Positions 1 to 7,540 of a stretch of DNA of 13,338 nt are shown here, in pieces; the first letter of the stretch is position 1; every line of letters starts with the position of its first letter. The position numbers were made by a program, and so were the translations under genes. Source of the stretch: Candidatus Poribacteria bacterium (GTDB lineage Bacteria > Poribacteria > DTPJ01); the NCBI GenBank assembly GCA_011334435.1, contig DTPJ01000182.1, positions 1 through 13,338 of the forward strand, given 5' to 3'. The notes under the pieces were generated by a model. The model worked only from the letters and a program-made list of their open reading frames with translations. It did not search any database and was not told the DNA's origin.

Positions 1-34
1 CTCTAAATCTCCCTTGTATAATATGTATTGAATA

Positions 35-78
35 AATAATCAAAACCCGCTATCATCTATATGATGATTGGGATTATT
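35..78. repeat. Imperfect inverted repeat (possible hairpin)
   Basis: AATAATC (35-41) and CCC (46-48) face GGG (70-72) and ATTATT (73-78) around a perfect inner stem, ATCATC (52-57) and GATGAT (63-68), with loop TATAT. No T-run follows on the + strand, so it is not a convincing intrinsic terminator. It may be the end of a transcript from a gene left of the window. Confidence 0.35.
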
Positions 79-117
79 CAAGTTCTCCCTGCAGCTTAGT
101 CTGCTTGATAAAGTGTG

Positions 118-267
118 TTTCCCCACTTTCCAAAGGGAGACTTTAATGATCTTTTTCAAAGTGAGACTTTTATGGCTTCCCTCTTTGAAAAAATGGCTTT
201 TAGTTTCCCCCTTTGAAAAAGGCATCTTCTTTATTTTCCCCCTTTGAAAAAGGGGGATAAAGGGGGA
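118..267. repeat. Cluster of degenerate palindromic CCCCCTTTGAAAAAGGGGG repeats
   Basis: About five related units lie about 30 bp apart. The best is at 238-256: CCCCCTTT pairs with AAAGGGGG around loop GAA, followed by GGGGGATAAAGGGGGATTTT. Partial copies are CCCCCTTTGAAAAAGG (207-222) and CCCTCTTTGAAAAAA (179-193). Copies in the opposite orientation are CTTTTTCAAAGTGAGAC (151-167) and CCCCACTTTCCAAAGGGAGA (121-140). GAGACTTT recurs in the last two. This resembles the small dispersed palindromic intergenic repeats common in many genomes. The rest of 1-370 shows no gene: the minus-strand open frame here only translates the repeats. Confidence 0.75.
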
Positions 268-370
268 TTTTAAGATTTTCTCTTCCTAATAAAAGTAAAT
301 TTGATTGGCTAACAACATTTTTTAACTCAGAATTGTCCAAACTTTAGTAAAATTACAATGGAGGTATTTT

Positions 371-1717
371 ATGGCGGAGATAAGTTTATTGATAACAGTT
401 TTAAGCTGTTTTACTGTTTCTGATCTCAAAGAGATAACACCGAAAGAAATTGATGATCTACTTGCTAATCCCGGTATGGGTTGGCAGACTTTCCATCGCT
501 TCGCTGACGAAGATAAGGCTTTGCAAGGATTGCCTAGCACATCAGCATATTTTCGTTTTTATTGGAGCGAAATTGAGCCAATAGAAGGACAGATAGATTT
601 CGCAAAATTAGATCAACTTTTAGAGAGAGCGAGAAAATCTGGTCAAAAATTAGCCTTTCGTATAATGTGTGCTGGAACTGATAATAAGTATATGTATGTC
701 CCGCAATGGTTGAAGGATAAGGGTTGTCCAGGATTTGAATATAAATATCAAGATAGCGGTCCAGTCCATTGGGTGCCAGATATGGATCATCAGATATTCA
801 AAGAGGCACATTTTCGCATGATCCAAGAGCTTGGCAAAAGATATGATGGTCACTCTGACGTTGATCTGTTGGACATCGGCTCTGTCGGTCTATGGGGAGA
901 ATGGCACATGAGCGGAACAGGAGTAGAAATGCCATCTCTTGAAACTCGCCTTGCCATAATTGAGGAATGGTGCAAGGCATTTCCAAAAACTCCAAAGGTC
1001 ATGCTTATCGGCGATGAAAATGGTATGATCCATGCAACTAAAAAAGGCTGTGGTTGGCGTGCAGATTGTCTTGGCGATATGGGAGGATTTTCAAAGACAT
1101 GGAATCACATGGATTGCTTCTATCCTCAACAGATCGCAAAAACTAATTCCCAAGACGTGTGGAAATCAGCACCAGTTGCTTTTGAAAGCTGTTGGGACAT
1201 GCGAAAATGGAAGCAAGAGGGATGGGATATTCGCTATATATACGATTATGGACTTGGTTATCATGTCAGTTATATGAATAATAAATCAGCACCAATCCCA
1301 GATGGCACTATGCAGGAAGTTGAGAGATTTTTGCGAAAGATCGGTTATCGCATTGTTTTAAGACAGCTTAAACACAACAAAACAGTAAAAGAAGGCTCAG
1401 CTCTTTCAATTTCTATGATATGGGAAAACGTCGGAGTTGCACCACCTTATAGGGATTATATGTTGGCGTTTCGTCTTAGCAACGATAAAATATCCCATAT
1501 AATAGTAGATGATACATCAATTAAGGGTTGGTTGCCGGGGAAGATTGAGATCAATAAATCCATAAAATTACCCAATAATATTAAAGCTGGGAGTTATGAT
1601 CTATCCATCGGCATTGTTGACAGAAATACCGAAAAACCCGTTATCCGTTTAGCCATAGAAGGACGCGCTGACGATGGCTGGTATCCGATCAGCAGTTTTG
1701 ATGTTGTGAGCGAATAG
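371..1717 (+). CDS. DUF4832-type glycoside hydrolase-like (TIM-barrel) protein
   Basis: This 448-aa protein resembles beta-galactosidase-like/DUF4832 proteins. Residues about 30-300 look like a (beta/alpha)8 barrel: NPGMGWQTFHRF (33-44), YFRFYWSEIEPIEG (60-73), then a strand ending GLWGEWH (173-179). Residues about 325-446 form a beta-sandwich with the DUF4832 signature: an ENVGVAPPYRDY stretch (352-363), WLPG (387-390) and GSYDLSIGI (407-415). By analogy with clan-A glycosidases, E177 in GLWGEW is the likely acid/base and E272 in AFESCW a candidate nucleophile. This is inference and the substrate is unknown. GGAGG (360-364) sits 6 nt before the ATG, which fixes the start. The N-terminus is hydrophobic (LLITVLSC) but lacks the basic residues of a normal signal peptide, so export is uncertain. 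It stands alone, about 160 bp before the sigma-factor operon. A non-catalytic carbohydrate-binding role is possible. Confidence 0.8.
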   Translation: MAEISLLITVLSCFTVSDLKEITPKEIDDLLANPGMGWQTFHRFADEDKALQGLPSTSAYFRFYWSEIEPIEGQIDFAKLDQLLERARKSGQKLAFRIMCAGTDNKYMYVPQWLKDKGCPGFEYKYQDSGPVHWVPDMDHQIFKEAHFRMIQELGKRYDGHSDVDLLDIGSVGLWGEWHMSGTGVEMPSLETRLAIIEEWCKAFPKTPKVMLIGDENGMIHATKKGCGWRADCLGDMGGFSKTWNHMDCFYPQQIAKTNSQDVWKSAPVAFESCWDMRKWKQEGWDIRYIYDYGLGYHVSYMNNKSAPIPDGTMQEVERFLRKIGYRIVLRQLKHNKTVKEGSALSISMIWENVGVAPPYRDYMLAFRLSNDKISHIIVDDTSIKGWLPGKIEINKSIKLPNNIKAGSYDLSIGIVDRNTEKPVIRLAIEGRADDGWYPISSFDVVSE

Positions 1718-1796
1718 ATAAGAATCAAAATAGGGAATTTGCATAAAAACTTGACAATCTCTCTCTTGATGCTTGAAACCAGTAACCTCTTTAATA

Positions 1797-1826
1797 TTGT
1801 TAATTTTCTGTAAACTCTATTATAAC
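1797..1826 (+). promoter_or_regulatory. Candidate promoter for the ECF sigma operon
   Basis: TTGTTA (1797-1802), an 18-bp spacer and TATAAC (1821-1826) lie about 50 bp before the sigma gene in the 158-bp gap after the DUF4832 gene. The match is moderate: 4/6 and 5/6 to the sigma70 consensus. A perfect TTGACA at 1751-1756 has no -10 at the right distance. A GAAACC at 1775-1780 could be part of an autoregulated ECF promoter, but no clear partner -10 is visible. Confidence 0.3.
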
Positions 1827-1875
1827 TACTCTCGTTGAATATGAGCGATTAACAAATAACAAGGGATTGTTGTTG

Positions 1876-2433
1876 ATGATGGACGATGAGACACTCGTAA
1901 ACCGCATAAAAGAAGGTGATATGTCTGCATTTGAGGAGATAATGAACAAATACAGCAGGCAGATCTATCTATTAGCTCTTAAAATGACTGGAAGCCATGA
2001 GGATGCTGAGGATATATCACAGGAAGTGTTTGCCAGAGTTTTTAAGGCAGTGCCAACATGGAAGCCGAAAGCCAGTTTTTATACATGGTTAAGAACAGTT
2101 ACAATGAATCTCTGCATAGATTATCATAGATCAAAAGTTCGTCATCAGACTCAATCGCTTGATGATAAAGATAGCCCTATAGCAAATATAACAACTGATC
2201 CATCACAAAGCCCTTTGTATAACGCTCAAGCTGACGAGTTGAGACGGCGTGTCCTCAAAGCAACTGAGGAACTCTCCCCTCAACAACGAAAAGTTTTTAT
2301 GTTATGTCATTATGGCGGTTTGTCTCGTGAAGAAGCAGCTCAAATAATGAACTGTGCTATAGGGACAATAAAAGCCCATCTTTCAAGGGCTACCGCTAAA
2401 ATGCGAGATTTACTCAAAGATTTTATAGAATAA
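1876..2433 (+). CDS. ECF-type RNA polymerase sigma factor (sigma-70 family)
   Basis: A 185-aa cytoplasmic alternative sigma factor with the two-domain ECF layout. Sigma70 region 2 covers residues about 17-86, with the core-binding DAEDISQEVF (43-52) and the promoter-melting segment FYTWLRTVTMNLCIDYHR (68-85). A linker covers 87-125. Region 4 covers about 131-182, with LSPQQRKVFMLCHYGG (133-148) and a helix-turn-helix, LSREEAAQIMNCAIGTIKAH (149-168), that reads the -35 element. Length is usual for the family. The open frame extends to TTG at 1867, but that start touches the AAGGGA Shine-Dalgarno (1861-1866). ATG 1876 has a 9-nt spacer and is preferred; a second ATG follows directly. It is first in a five-gene operon, 33 bp before its likely anti-sigma factor, so autoregulation is likely. 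The ECF subgroup cannot be named from sequence alone. Confidence 0.95.
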   Translation: MMDDETLVNRIKEGDMSAFEEIMNKYSRQIYLLALKMTGSHEDAEDISQEVFARVFKAVPTWKPKASFYTWLRTVTMNLCIDYHRSKVRHQTQSLDDKDSPIANITTDPSQSPLYNAQADELRRRVLKATEELSPQQRKVFMLCHYGGLSREEAAQIMNCAIGTIKAHLSRATAKMRDLLKDFIE

Positions 2434-2466
2434 TAAAAATTTTTTAACCCTTTGGGGGTGTTAAAC

Positions 2467-3240
2467 ATGAAGCAATGTTATAAGATAAGAAATCTTTTTG
2501 GCTCTTATTTATACAATACTATTACGCCGGAAGAACGGATTGAGGTAGAAAATCATCTGCAAACCTGTCAGAAGTGTTCAGAAGACCTAAAAACTCGCCG
2601 TATAGCTCTGGATAAAGTTGGAGTATATATGGTTGATTCCAAAGACATTGATCAGGAACGGTTTATGTGGAACGTCTATAGAAAGATAGCAGAAGATGCA
2701 ATAAGGCAGAAAAAAAGACAAGTTACTATCCGTAAGTTTGTATTACAGCCAGCCATTGCGACTCTTGCAATTGCTCTTATAGTGACTTTTGGAGTGGCAA
2801 AATTCCGATTAAATAATATCCCTGAATCACCTATTCCGACAGCATCTATCCAAAATCAAGGCGAAACAAAAAAAGCGACTGAACAGATTGTCAAAGCAAA
2901 ACCGATGATCACGGAGAAAATTAGGCGGAAATCAACCGTTGTTTCTAAAAGCGAGACTAAGAAGCAAAAACCTGCAATAATTCAGCCGAAACCCGATGTT
3001 TTAACCGCTAAGTCTGAATTATCAAATTCGCGGGATTGGCTTATGGATGCGGACTTTACATATTTTTCACTTGGCGATTCAAGACGTGCATTGTCAAAAT
3101 ACGATATGATCATAAATCGCTATCCTAACACAGAAGCAGCTATAGAAGCTCAAAAGAGGATCAACACTATAATCTCTTCTGAATACAGCACGGAAAATGA
3201 AAACTCAAGTAATATAGAACTGATAAAAACTGGAATATAA
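2467..3240 (+). CDS. Zinc-finger (zf-HC2) transmembrane anti-sigma factor with C-terminal TPR-like segment
   Basis: A 257-aa single-pass inner-membrane protein likely to hold the preceding sigma factor inactive. The N-terminal anti-sigma domain has the zf-HC2/ZAS ligand pattern: C4, then H30-x3-C34-x2-C37, within the typical YLYNTITPEERIEVENHL context. One membrane helix spans about 91-112 (PAIATLAIALIVTFGVA). A Lys/Pro-rich periplasmic linker (about 115-180) follows, then a TPR-like hairpin (about 190-235: ADFTYFSLGDSRRALSKYD and INRYPNTEAAIEAQKR). This tail resembles the repeats of the next gene's product, so it may sense or bind that protein; this is inference. The longer frame from TTG 2452 would consume the GGGGGTG ribosome-binding site (2454-2460). 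ATG 2467, 6 nt after it, is the start. No RsiW/RseA-like protease site can be recognised with confidence. Confidence 0.87.
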   Translation: MKQCYKIRNLFGSYLYNTITPEERIEVENHLQTCQKCSEDLKTRRIALDKVGVYMVDSKDIDQERFMWNVYRKIAEDAIRQKKRQVTIRKFVLQPAIATLAIALIVTFGVAKFRLNNIPESPIPTASIQNQGETKKATEQIVKAKPMITEKIRRKSTVVSKSETKKQKPAIIQPKPDVLTAKSELSNSRDWLMDADFTYFSLGDSRRALSKYDMIINRYPNTEAAIEAQKRINTIISSEYSTENENSSNIELIKTGI

Positions 3241-3260
3241 ATTTAAGAGTGAACGGGAAA

Positions 3261-5363
3261 ATGAATTTTGGCAAAATTTTTTATATAGTAATTCAAATTA
3301 TCGCTTTTATACCCCTGCTATTGCCAGAATATACAATAGCAGACAATGACGAAGGGCTATGGCCTGATATTTCTGAATTCATAAGTTCAAGAAATTACAA
3401 AGGTGCTATTGATAAACTAAATGATTATTTAAAATCAGCAGATCAGCCTGAACATAAAGCGTTAATTTATTATCAAATAGGTTCTATCTATTATGAATAT
3501 ATCCACGATTATAACCAAGCGATATTATCATTTCAAAAGGTCTTGTATATTAAGCAATCCGTAGAAAATCCTTCCGAAGAGCTTCAAGGTTATACTGCTG
3601 TTAGCCAAACACTTATTGCGGATTCCTATCGTCGTCTTGGGAATTATGATAAAGCGATAGATGAATATAGGAATATAGCTAAACAATACTCTGGGACAAG
3701 ATATTCCAAAACAGCAGAATCCAATATCAGGGGGATATTAAACGCACTTAAAGAAATTGAATTCTACAATAGAATAATCGCAAATCAGCCGAGTTCAGAT
3801 ATATCTGCGAGAATTCAATTTGAGATAGCAGAGCTTTTTTCGCCACAAAATTTGAATAACCCTGAGCAAGCCATCAAGGAATATATGAAAGTGGTAGAAA
3901 AATATCCTGATAACCCAAAATCCGTTGAAGCCCAATTAAAAATAGCAGATATATATAGATATGTCCTTCATTCGCCAGAGGATGCAATATCAGCTTATCA
4001 GCAAATATTAGATCGCCATTATGTGACAGATAAGATGAGTGCAGAAGCAATGTTTCAAATTGGGATGATCTATTACAACGATTTACGTCAATATTCTAAG
4101 GCTAGCGAGATATTTACGAGATTTCTCAGAGAATATCCAATATACTGGAAGTTTCCCGCAGGCGTATATTGGCAAGCGATGTGCTATGAGCAACTAAAAG
4201 ATTATGACAGTGCGATAGAATCCTTTGAGCTATTTATTCAAATATACCCAGAGGGCGAATCTCGGCTATTGGCAGACATTGGAAGGCTTGGTGAAAAAGA
4301 TTTAGAAGGTATTATAAGCAAAAAAATAGAGGAACTTAAAAAACTCGCGCCCAAAGCCAAATGGGAACGGGCGGAAATATTCAACGCATCAGGAAATTAT
4401 CGCTCAGCATTAAACATTTATCGCGAGATAATGGCAAAATATCCTGACAGCGAATACGCCAAAGACGCATATATTAAAGCTAAAAATATGGAGATATTAA
4501 CAGAATTGCAGATGTGTCAAGAGATCGCCAAAAGCAAATCACAAGATGCACCACAAGCCCAATACAAAACGGGGGAAATATACGAAACTGTCTTACAAGA
4601 TTATCCAAGAGCGTTAAAAGAATACGAAACAGTAGTCACGGAATATCCAAACACCTATTGGTCTGCGGAAGCGTTGTATAGAATGGGAAGCATATATTCT
4701 GGGAATATTCCGTCACGGTCAAAGTCCGATAGAAATATTAGAAAAACAGTAAAACTTGACTATACAAAGGCTATTGAAAAATATACTCAACTGACAAGGC
4801 AATATCCAAATATGTATAGGTCAGCAGAAGCTCATTATCAAATGGGCGAAATATACAGGGTATATCTCAAAGATTATACAAAAGCCCTTGATGAATATGA
4901 CAAGGTCATCAAAAATTATCCTAAAATAACATACCAAGAAAGAGAAGGATTTAAAGATAGCCTTGCTGATCAGGCACTTTTTAAGATCGGGAAAGTATAT
5001 TATGAAAATGTAAAAGATAGAGTTAAAGCCCTTGATATTTTCAGTAGATTTGTAAATGATTCGCCTGATTCCTGCCGAAAAGCTGCTGTGTATTCGTATA
5101 TATCAGCTATCCAAGAAGAGCAAAAAGATTATGACTCGGCGATAAATACAATTGAAAAGATTATAGATATGATAGTTGAGGGAAATGTCCAGAGTTTATA
5201 TTTTGTTAGGGATTCTGCTTATGGAATTAAAATTGCTGATGGTGAGATAACCAGTTTGGAGGTGCAGAGGGAGATAATAAAAAGACTTAGACAAAAAATT
5301 ATGCAACTTCAACAAAAGATCGCTCAGTTACCACCAGAATATAAAAGGGACAGCAATCAATAA
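3261..5363 (+). CDS. Exported tetratricopeptide-repeat protein, about 12 TPRs
   Basis: A 700-aa protein built almost entirely of TPR helical hairpins of the BamD/YbgF-like 'YP' type, a scaffold for protein contacts in the periplasm. A signal peptide is seen at 1-27 (K5, then IFYIVIQIIAFIPLLL, likely cut after TIA). Repeats start near residues 67, 113, 183, 223, 262, 300, 366, 433, 470, 524, 571 and 607. Typical units are YYQIGSIYYEY, EYMKVVEKYPDNP, EYETVVTEYPNT and EYDKVIKNYP. A basic insert (about 481-498, SRSKSDRNIRK) interrupts the ninth unit. The C-terminus (about 664-692) is a coiled coil rich in Lys/Arg/Gln. GTG 3249 is an alternative start, but ATG 3261 gives a cleaner signal peptide and has AAGAG/GGG upstream. 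It begins 20 bp after the anti-sigma gene. It may be the structural partner of the lipoprotein and barrel encoded downstream. Function is unknown. Confidence 0.93.
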   Translation: MNFGKIFYIVIQIIAFIPLLLPEYTIADNDEGLWPDISEFISSRNYKGAIDKLNDYLKSADQPEHKALIYYQIGSIYYEYIHDYNQAILSFQKVLYIKQSVENPSEELQGYTAVSQTLIADSYRRLGNYDKAIDEYRNIAKQYSGTRYSKTAESNIRGILNALKEIEFYNRIIANQPSSDISARIQFEIAELFSPQNLNNPEQAIKEYMKVVEKYPDNPKSVEAQLKIADIYRYVLHSPEDAISAYQQILDRHYVTDKMSAEAMFQIGMIYYNDLRQYSKASEIFTRFLREYPIYWKFPAGVYWQAMCYEQLKDYDSAIESFELFIQIYPEGESRLLADIGRLGEKDLEGIISKKIEELKKLAPKAKWERAEIFNASGNYRSALNIYREIMAKYPDSEYAKDAYIKAKNMEILTELQMCQEIAKSKSQDAPQAQYKTGEIYETVLQDYPRALKEYETVVTEYPNTYWSAEALYRMGSIYSGNIPSRSKSDRNIRKTVKLDYTKAIEKYTQLTRQYPNMYRSAEAHYQMGEIYRVYLKDYTKALDEYDKVIKNYPKITYQEREGFKDSLADQALFKIGKVYYENVKDRVKALDIFSRFVNDSPDSCRKAAVYSYISAIQEEQKDYDSAINTIEKIIDMIVEGNVQSLYFVRDSAYGIKIADGEITSLEVQREIIKRLRQKIMQLQQKIAQLPPEYKRDSNQ

Positions 5364-5384
5364 TCAAAAATAATGGAGGATGTT

Positions 5385-6221
5385 ATGACCCGTATATTAA
5401 GTTTGTCGGTTATGCTTTTAATATTATTTTCGCTAATAGGTTGTGCTGACAGAGAAGAAGATACTACTGCCATTGGTTCTACTCCAAAAGCGGATTCTGC
5501 ATTAAAGGAAGCGGAAAAAAATCTTAAAGAAGTTGGCGTTATTGTCTCTTTTAATGATCTTGGAGAATTGGCTCATCCAGAAAACTTATTGCCAAAACCA
5601 GAGGATATAGCAAGTCAAGAAAAACAAAAAAAGATCGCAAATGCTATCACTCAGTTAAATATCGTTATATCCGAGATTGAGCAAGAGGCAAAAATGGCTC
5701 CACCGATAGGCTCAGTTAGTGATCGTGGCATCGTGCATTTTTATCTCGGTCTTGCATATCTTCTTGATGCCATATCAAGATTGTTGCTATCAGATGACCC
5801 AAAAACGACCTTTATAATAGAATACAACCCTAATGCTAACTCAGGCGAATGGTTCACTTATGGCATTTCTAATGAGGTAAAGGCTAAACTTGACTCAACA
5901 AAAAATCCGCTTGAATATCCGACAGCCTTTACAGAAAAAGAACGTCAGGCAATAATAGATGCATTAGACCTTATAAGTAATGCAGTTGTTAAACCTAAGT
6001 TACAAAATATAAAGCCTCAGTCATCTACGGTAGATGGTCCGCCATACCTTCATTCTGCTATGTGGCATTTCAAGAAATCTGTCGGATTGTTAAGTGATTA
6101 TAATGCGGAACTTAGAGATGCACTTAAAGATTTTAATGATCAAATAGATAAATTTGAGTTAATAATAAAACAGAACGCAGAATCATGGGGATTTAGCTAC
6201 ACAAGTTCACAGGAAGGATAG
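5385..6221 (+). CDS. Predicted outer-membrane-type lipoprotein of unknown function
   Basis: A 278-aa lipoprotein. The signal peptide has R3, a hydrophobic core LSLSVMLLILFS and lipobox LIGC, making C20 the lipidated first residue. A23-D-R-E-E after the Cys is Asp/Glu-rich; there is no Asp directly after the Cys, which would agree with outer-membrane sorting by the E. coli rule. The mature part is mainly helical, with amphipathic stretches at about 40-53, 78-102, 112-128, 180-200 and 216-258. It contains HFYLGLAYLLDAISRLL and HSAMWHFKKSVGLL, which look TPR-like, so a helical-repeat fold is plausible. I do not recognise the family. The frame opens at ATG 5373, but that start overlaps GGAGG (5375-5379), which serves ATG 5385 with a 5-nt gap. 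It lies 21 bp after the TPR gene and 10 bp before the barrel gene, implying cotranslation with both. Confidence 0.82.
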   Translation: MTRILSLSVMLLILFSLIGCADREEDTTAIGSTPKADSALKEAEKNLKEVGVIVSFNDLGELAHPENLLPKPEDIASQEKQKKIANAITQLNIVISEIEQEAKMAPPIGSVSDRGIVHFYLGLAYLLDAISRLLLSDDPKTTFIIEYNPNANSGEWFTYGISNEVKAKLDSTKNPLEYPTAFTEKERQAIIDALDLISNAVVKPKLQNIKPQSSTVDGPPYLHSAMWHFKKSVGLLSDYNAELRDALKDFNDQIDKFELIIKQNAESWGFSYTSSQEG

Positions 6222-6231
6222 GGCAGATATA

Positions 6232-7485
6232 ATGAAAATTCTATATAAATCATTTTTGATTATAATTTTATTTGGCATTTTGATTTGCACAAGGATTAGC
6301 TTTGCAGATTCTGATAAAATATGGGAGGTTCCATATAGGGGCATTAGAGCAATGGGGATGGGAAATGCCTTTGATGCAATATCTGATGATAATGATTCTG
6401 TCTATTATAATCCAGCGGGAATGGCATCTGTTCGCAAGATTAAGGTTTATATTCAACCACTGAGATTGATCCCTACTCAGGATTTTTATAACGAGACAAA
6501 AGATATTGATGAGTTAATTGATGATTTAGAGAAAATTAGCGATAGTTCTAATCCATTAGAAGACCCTAAACTGAAAGACGAAAGAATAAGGCTGATAGAT
6601 AGGTTAGACAGATTGACGAAGGAAAGTATAGCGATAGATGGTGGAGTTCCTATTATGGTTATGATACCATATCATATCAAAGATTTTGGGGCAACGTTAG
6701 GAATTTTTGGTCATGGCTGGTCTGTATCACAAGTCAAAGTTGTCAGACGAGGCTTAAATTGGACTGATCCGATAATTAATATGTTAGATGATGCAATATT
6801 TTATAGGTTAATGGGAGAGACCGCTTATGGTTTATCTTCCGCAGTCAAGTTTCCGATAATGTTATTGCCTTTAAGCGTGTCTGTTGGGTTAAGCGTTGCA
6901 AGAGTTGACAGATGGATGTTGACCGATCAAGATGATCTGATCGGTGTCCAAGAGTTATTGAGTATTAACGGTCCCGATGGCATAAAAGGGACAGAAGATG
7001 ACTTCAAAAATCGCTATTTTGATCCCGAAGACCCTCTTTCCAGTATGGCTATGGGGTCTGGATTTAATATTAACGCAGGGGTAATGGCTTCTATCGGAGA
7101 TGATACTGCAAAAGTTGGCTTAACTTTTCGTGATCTCGTCGGCAAAATTAATTATCAAGAGATAAAAGACGAAATTCCAAAAAAACTCGTCGGCATATCA
7201 ACTTCTATTAACCTCGCTAAGCTACCGAAACCTGATATTCCGATGATTGACGCAATAATATCTGCTAGCATAAATGATATAAACAGCGATGATCCGAAAT
7301 TAAGAACAGGCTTTGAGTTGACTTGGAGACCTAAAGCGATCGCACTATCAGGAAGGATAGGCAGTAATGATGGATTTTTAACACTTGGAGCAGGATTAAG
7401 ATTGCTATTTCTTGACCTTAACTATGCCTTTTATGGCGATAAGATTACCAATTGGCATGCGGTATCTTTAAGTTTAGCTTTTTAA
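6232..7485 (+). CDS. Predicted outer-membrane beta-barrel, PorV/TraF-like
   Basis: A 417-aa exported protein. Signal peptide 1-25 (K2, K6, IIIILFGILIC core, cut after SFA). Right after it comes the hallmark of PorV/UPF0164/TraF-type barrels: GIRAMGMGNAFDAISDDNDS then VYYNPAGMA (37-65). Alternating hydrophobic strands follow (GATLGIFGHGWSVSQ, LSVSVGLSVARV, DTAKVGLTFRDL, LTLGAGLRLLFLDLNYAF). The protein ends on Phe (SLSLAF), the barrel-assembly signal. Two insertions are distinctive. One is a charged helical segment (about 86-132). The other is an Asp-rich stretch at 247-257 (GPDGIKGTEDD), which resembles calcium-binding loops of bacterial surface proteins. AGGAAGGA and GGG precede the ATG by about 8-13 nt. 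It is last in the sigma-factor operon. A PorV-like shuttle, a small-molecule channel or a long-chain-substrate transporter are all possible. Confidence 0.8.
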   Translation: MKILYKSFLIIILFGILICTRISFADSDKIWEVPYRGIRAMGMGNAFDAISDDNDSVYYNPAGMASVRKIKVYIQPLRLIPTQDFYNETKDIDELIDDLEKISDSSNPLEDPKLKDERIRLIDRLDRLTKESIAIDGGVPIMVMIPYHIKDFGATLGIFGHGWSVSQVKVVRRGLNWTDPIINMLDDAIFYRLMGETAYGLSSAVKFPIMLLPLSVSVGLSVARVDRWMLTDQDDLIGVQELLSINGPDGIKGTEDDFKNRYFDPEDPLSSMAMGSGFNINAGVMASIGDDTAKVGLTFRDLVGKINYQEIKDEIPKKLVGISTSINLAKLPKPDIPMIDAIISASINDINSDDPKLRTGFELTWRPKAIALSGRIGSNDGFLTLGAGLRLLFLDLNYAFYGDKITNWHAVSLSLAF

Positions 7486-7514
7486 CAAGGAGTAGGGGAG
7501 CTACCCCTTGTTAG
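7482..7514. terminator. Hairpin between convergent genes
   Basis: AACAAGG-A-GTAG (7484-7495) pairs with CTAC-C-CCTTGTT (7501-7512) around a 5-nt loop, with one A/C mismatch and an outer T-A pair. It includes the stop codon of the barrel gene and faces the end of pstS. No T-tract follows directly on either strand, so it may act as a bidirectional block or mRNA 3'-end stabiliser rather than a classical intrinsic terminator. Confidence 0.55.
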
Positions 7515-7540
7515 GCATTTAACTTGTGTCTTACGGTTTT

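Noticed and set aside
40..225. Minus-strand 61-codon open frame with repeated SFFKEG/SLTLK-like peptides
   Set aside because: It is only the translation of the palindromic repeat cluster; no ribosome-binding site and no protein-like composition.
118..267. CRISPR array
   Set aside because: Units are degenerate, differ in orientation and have no constant spacer length or conserved full-length repeat; no cas genes nearby.
1751..1779. TTGACA at 1751 as the -35 of the sigma operon
   Set aside because: At 17 bp it faces TGAAAC, which is not a -10; only the TTGACA half matches.
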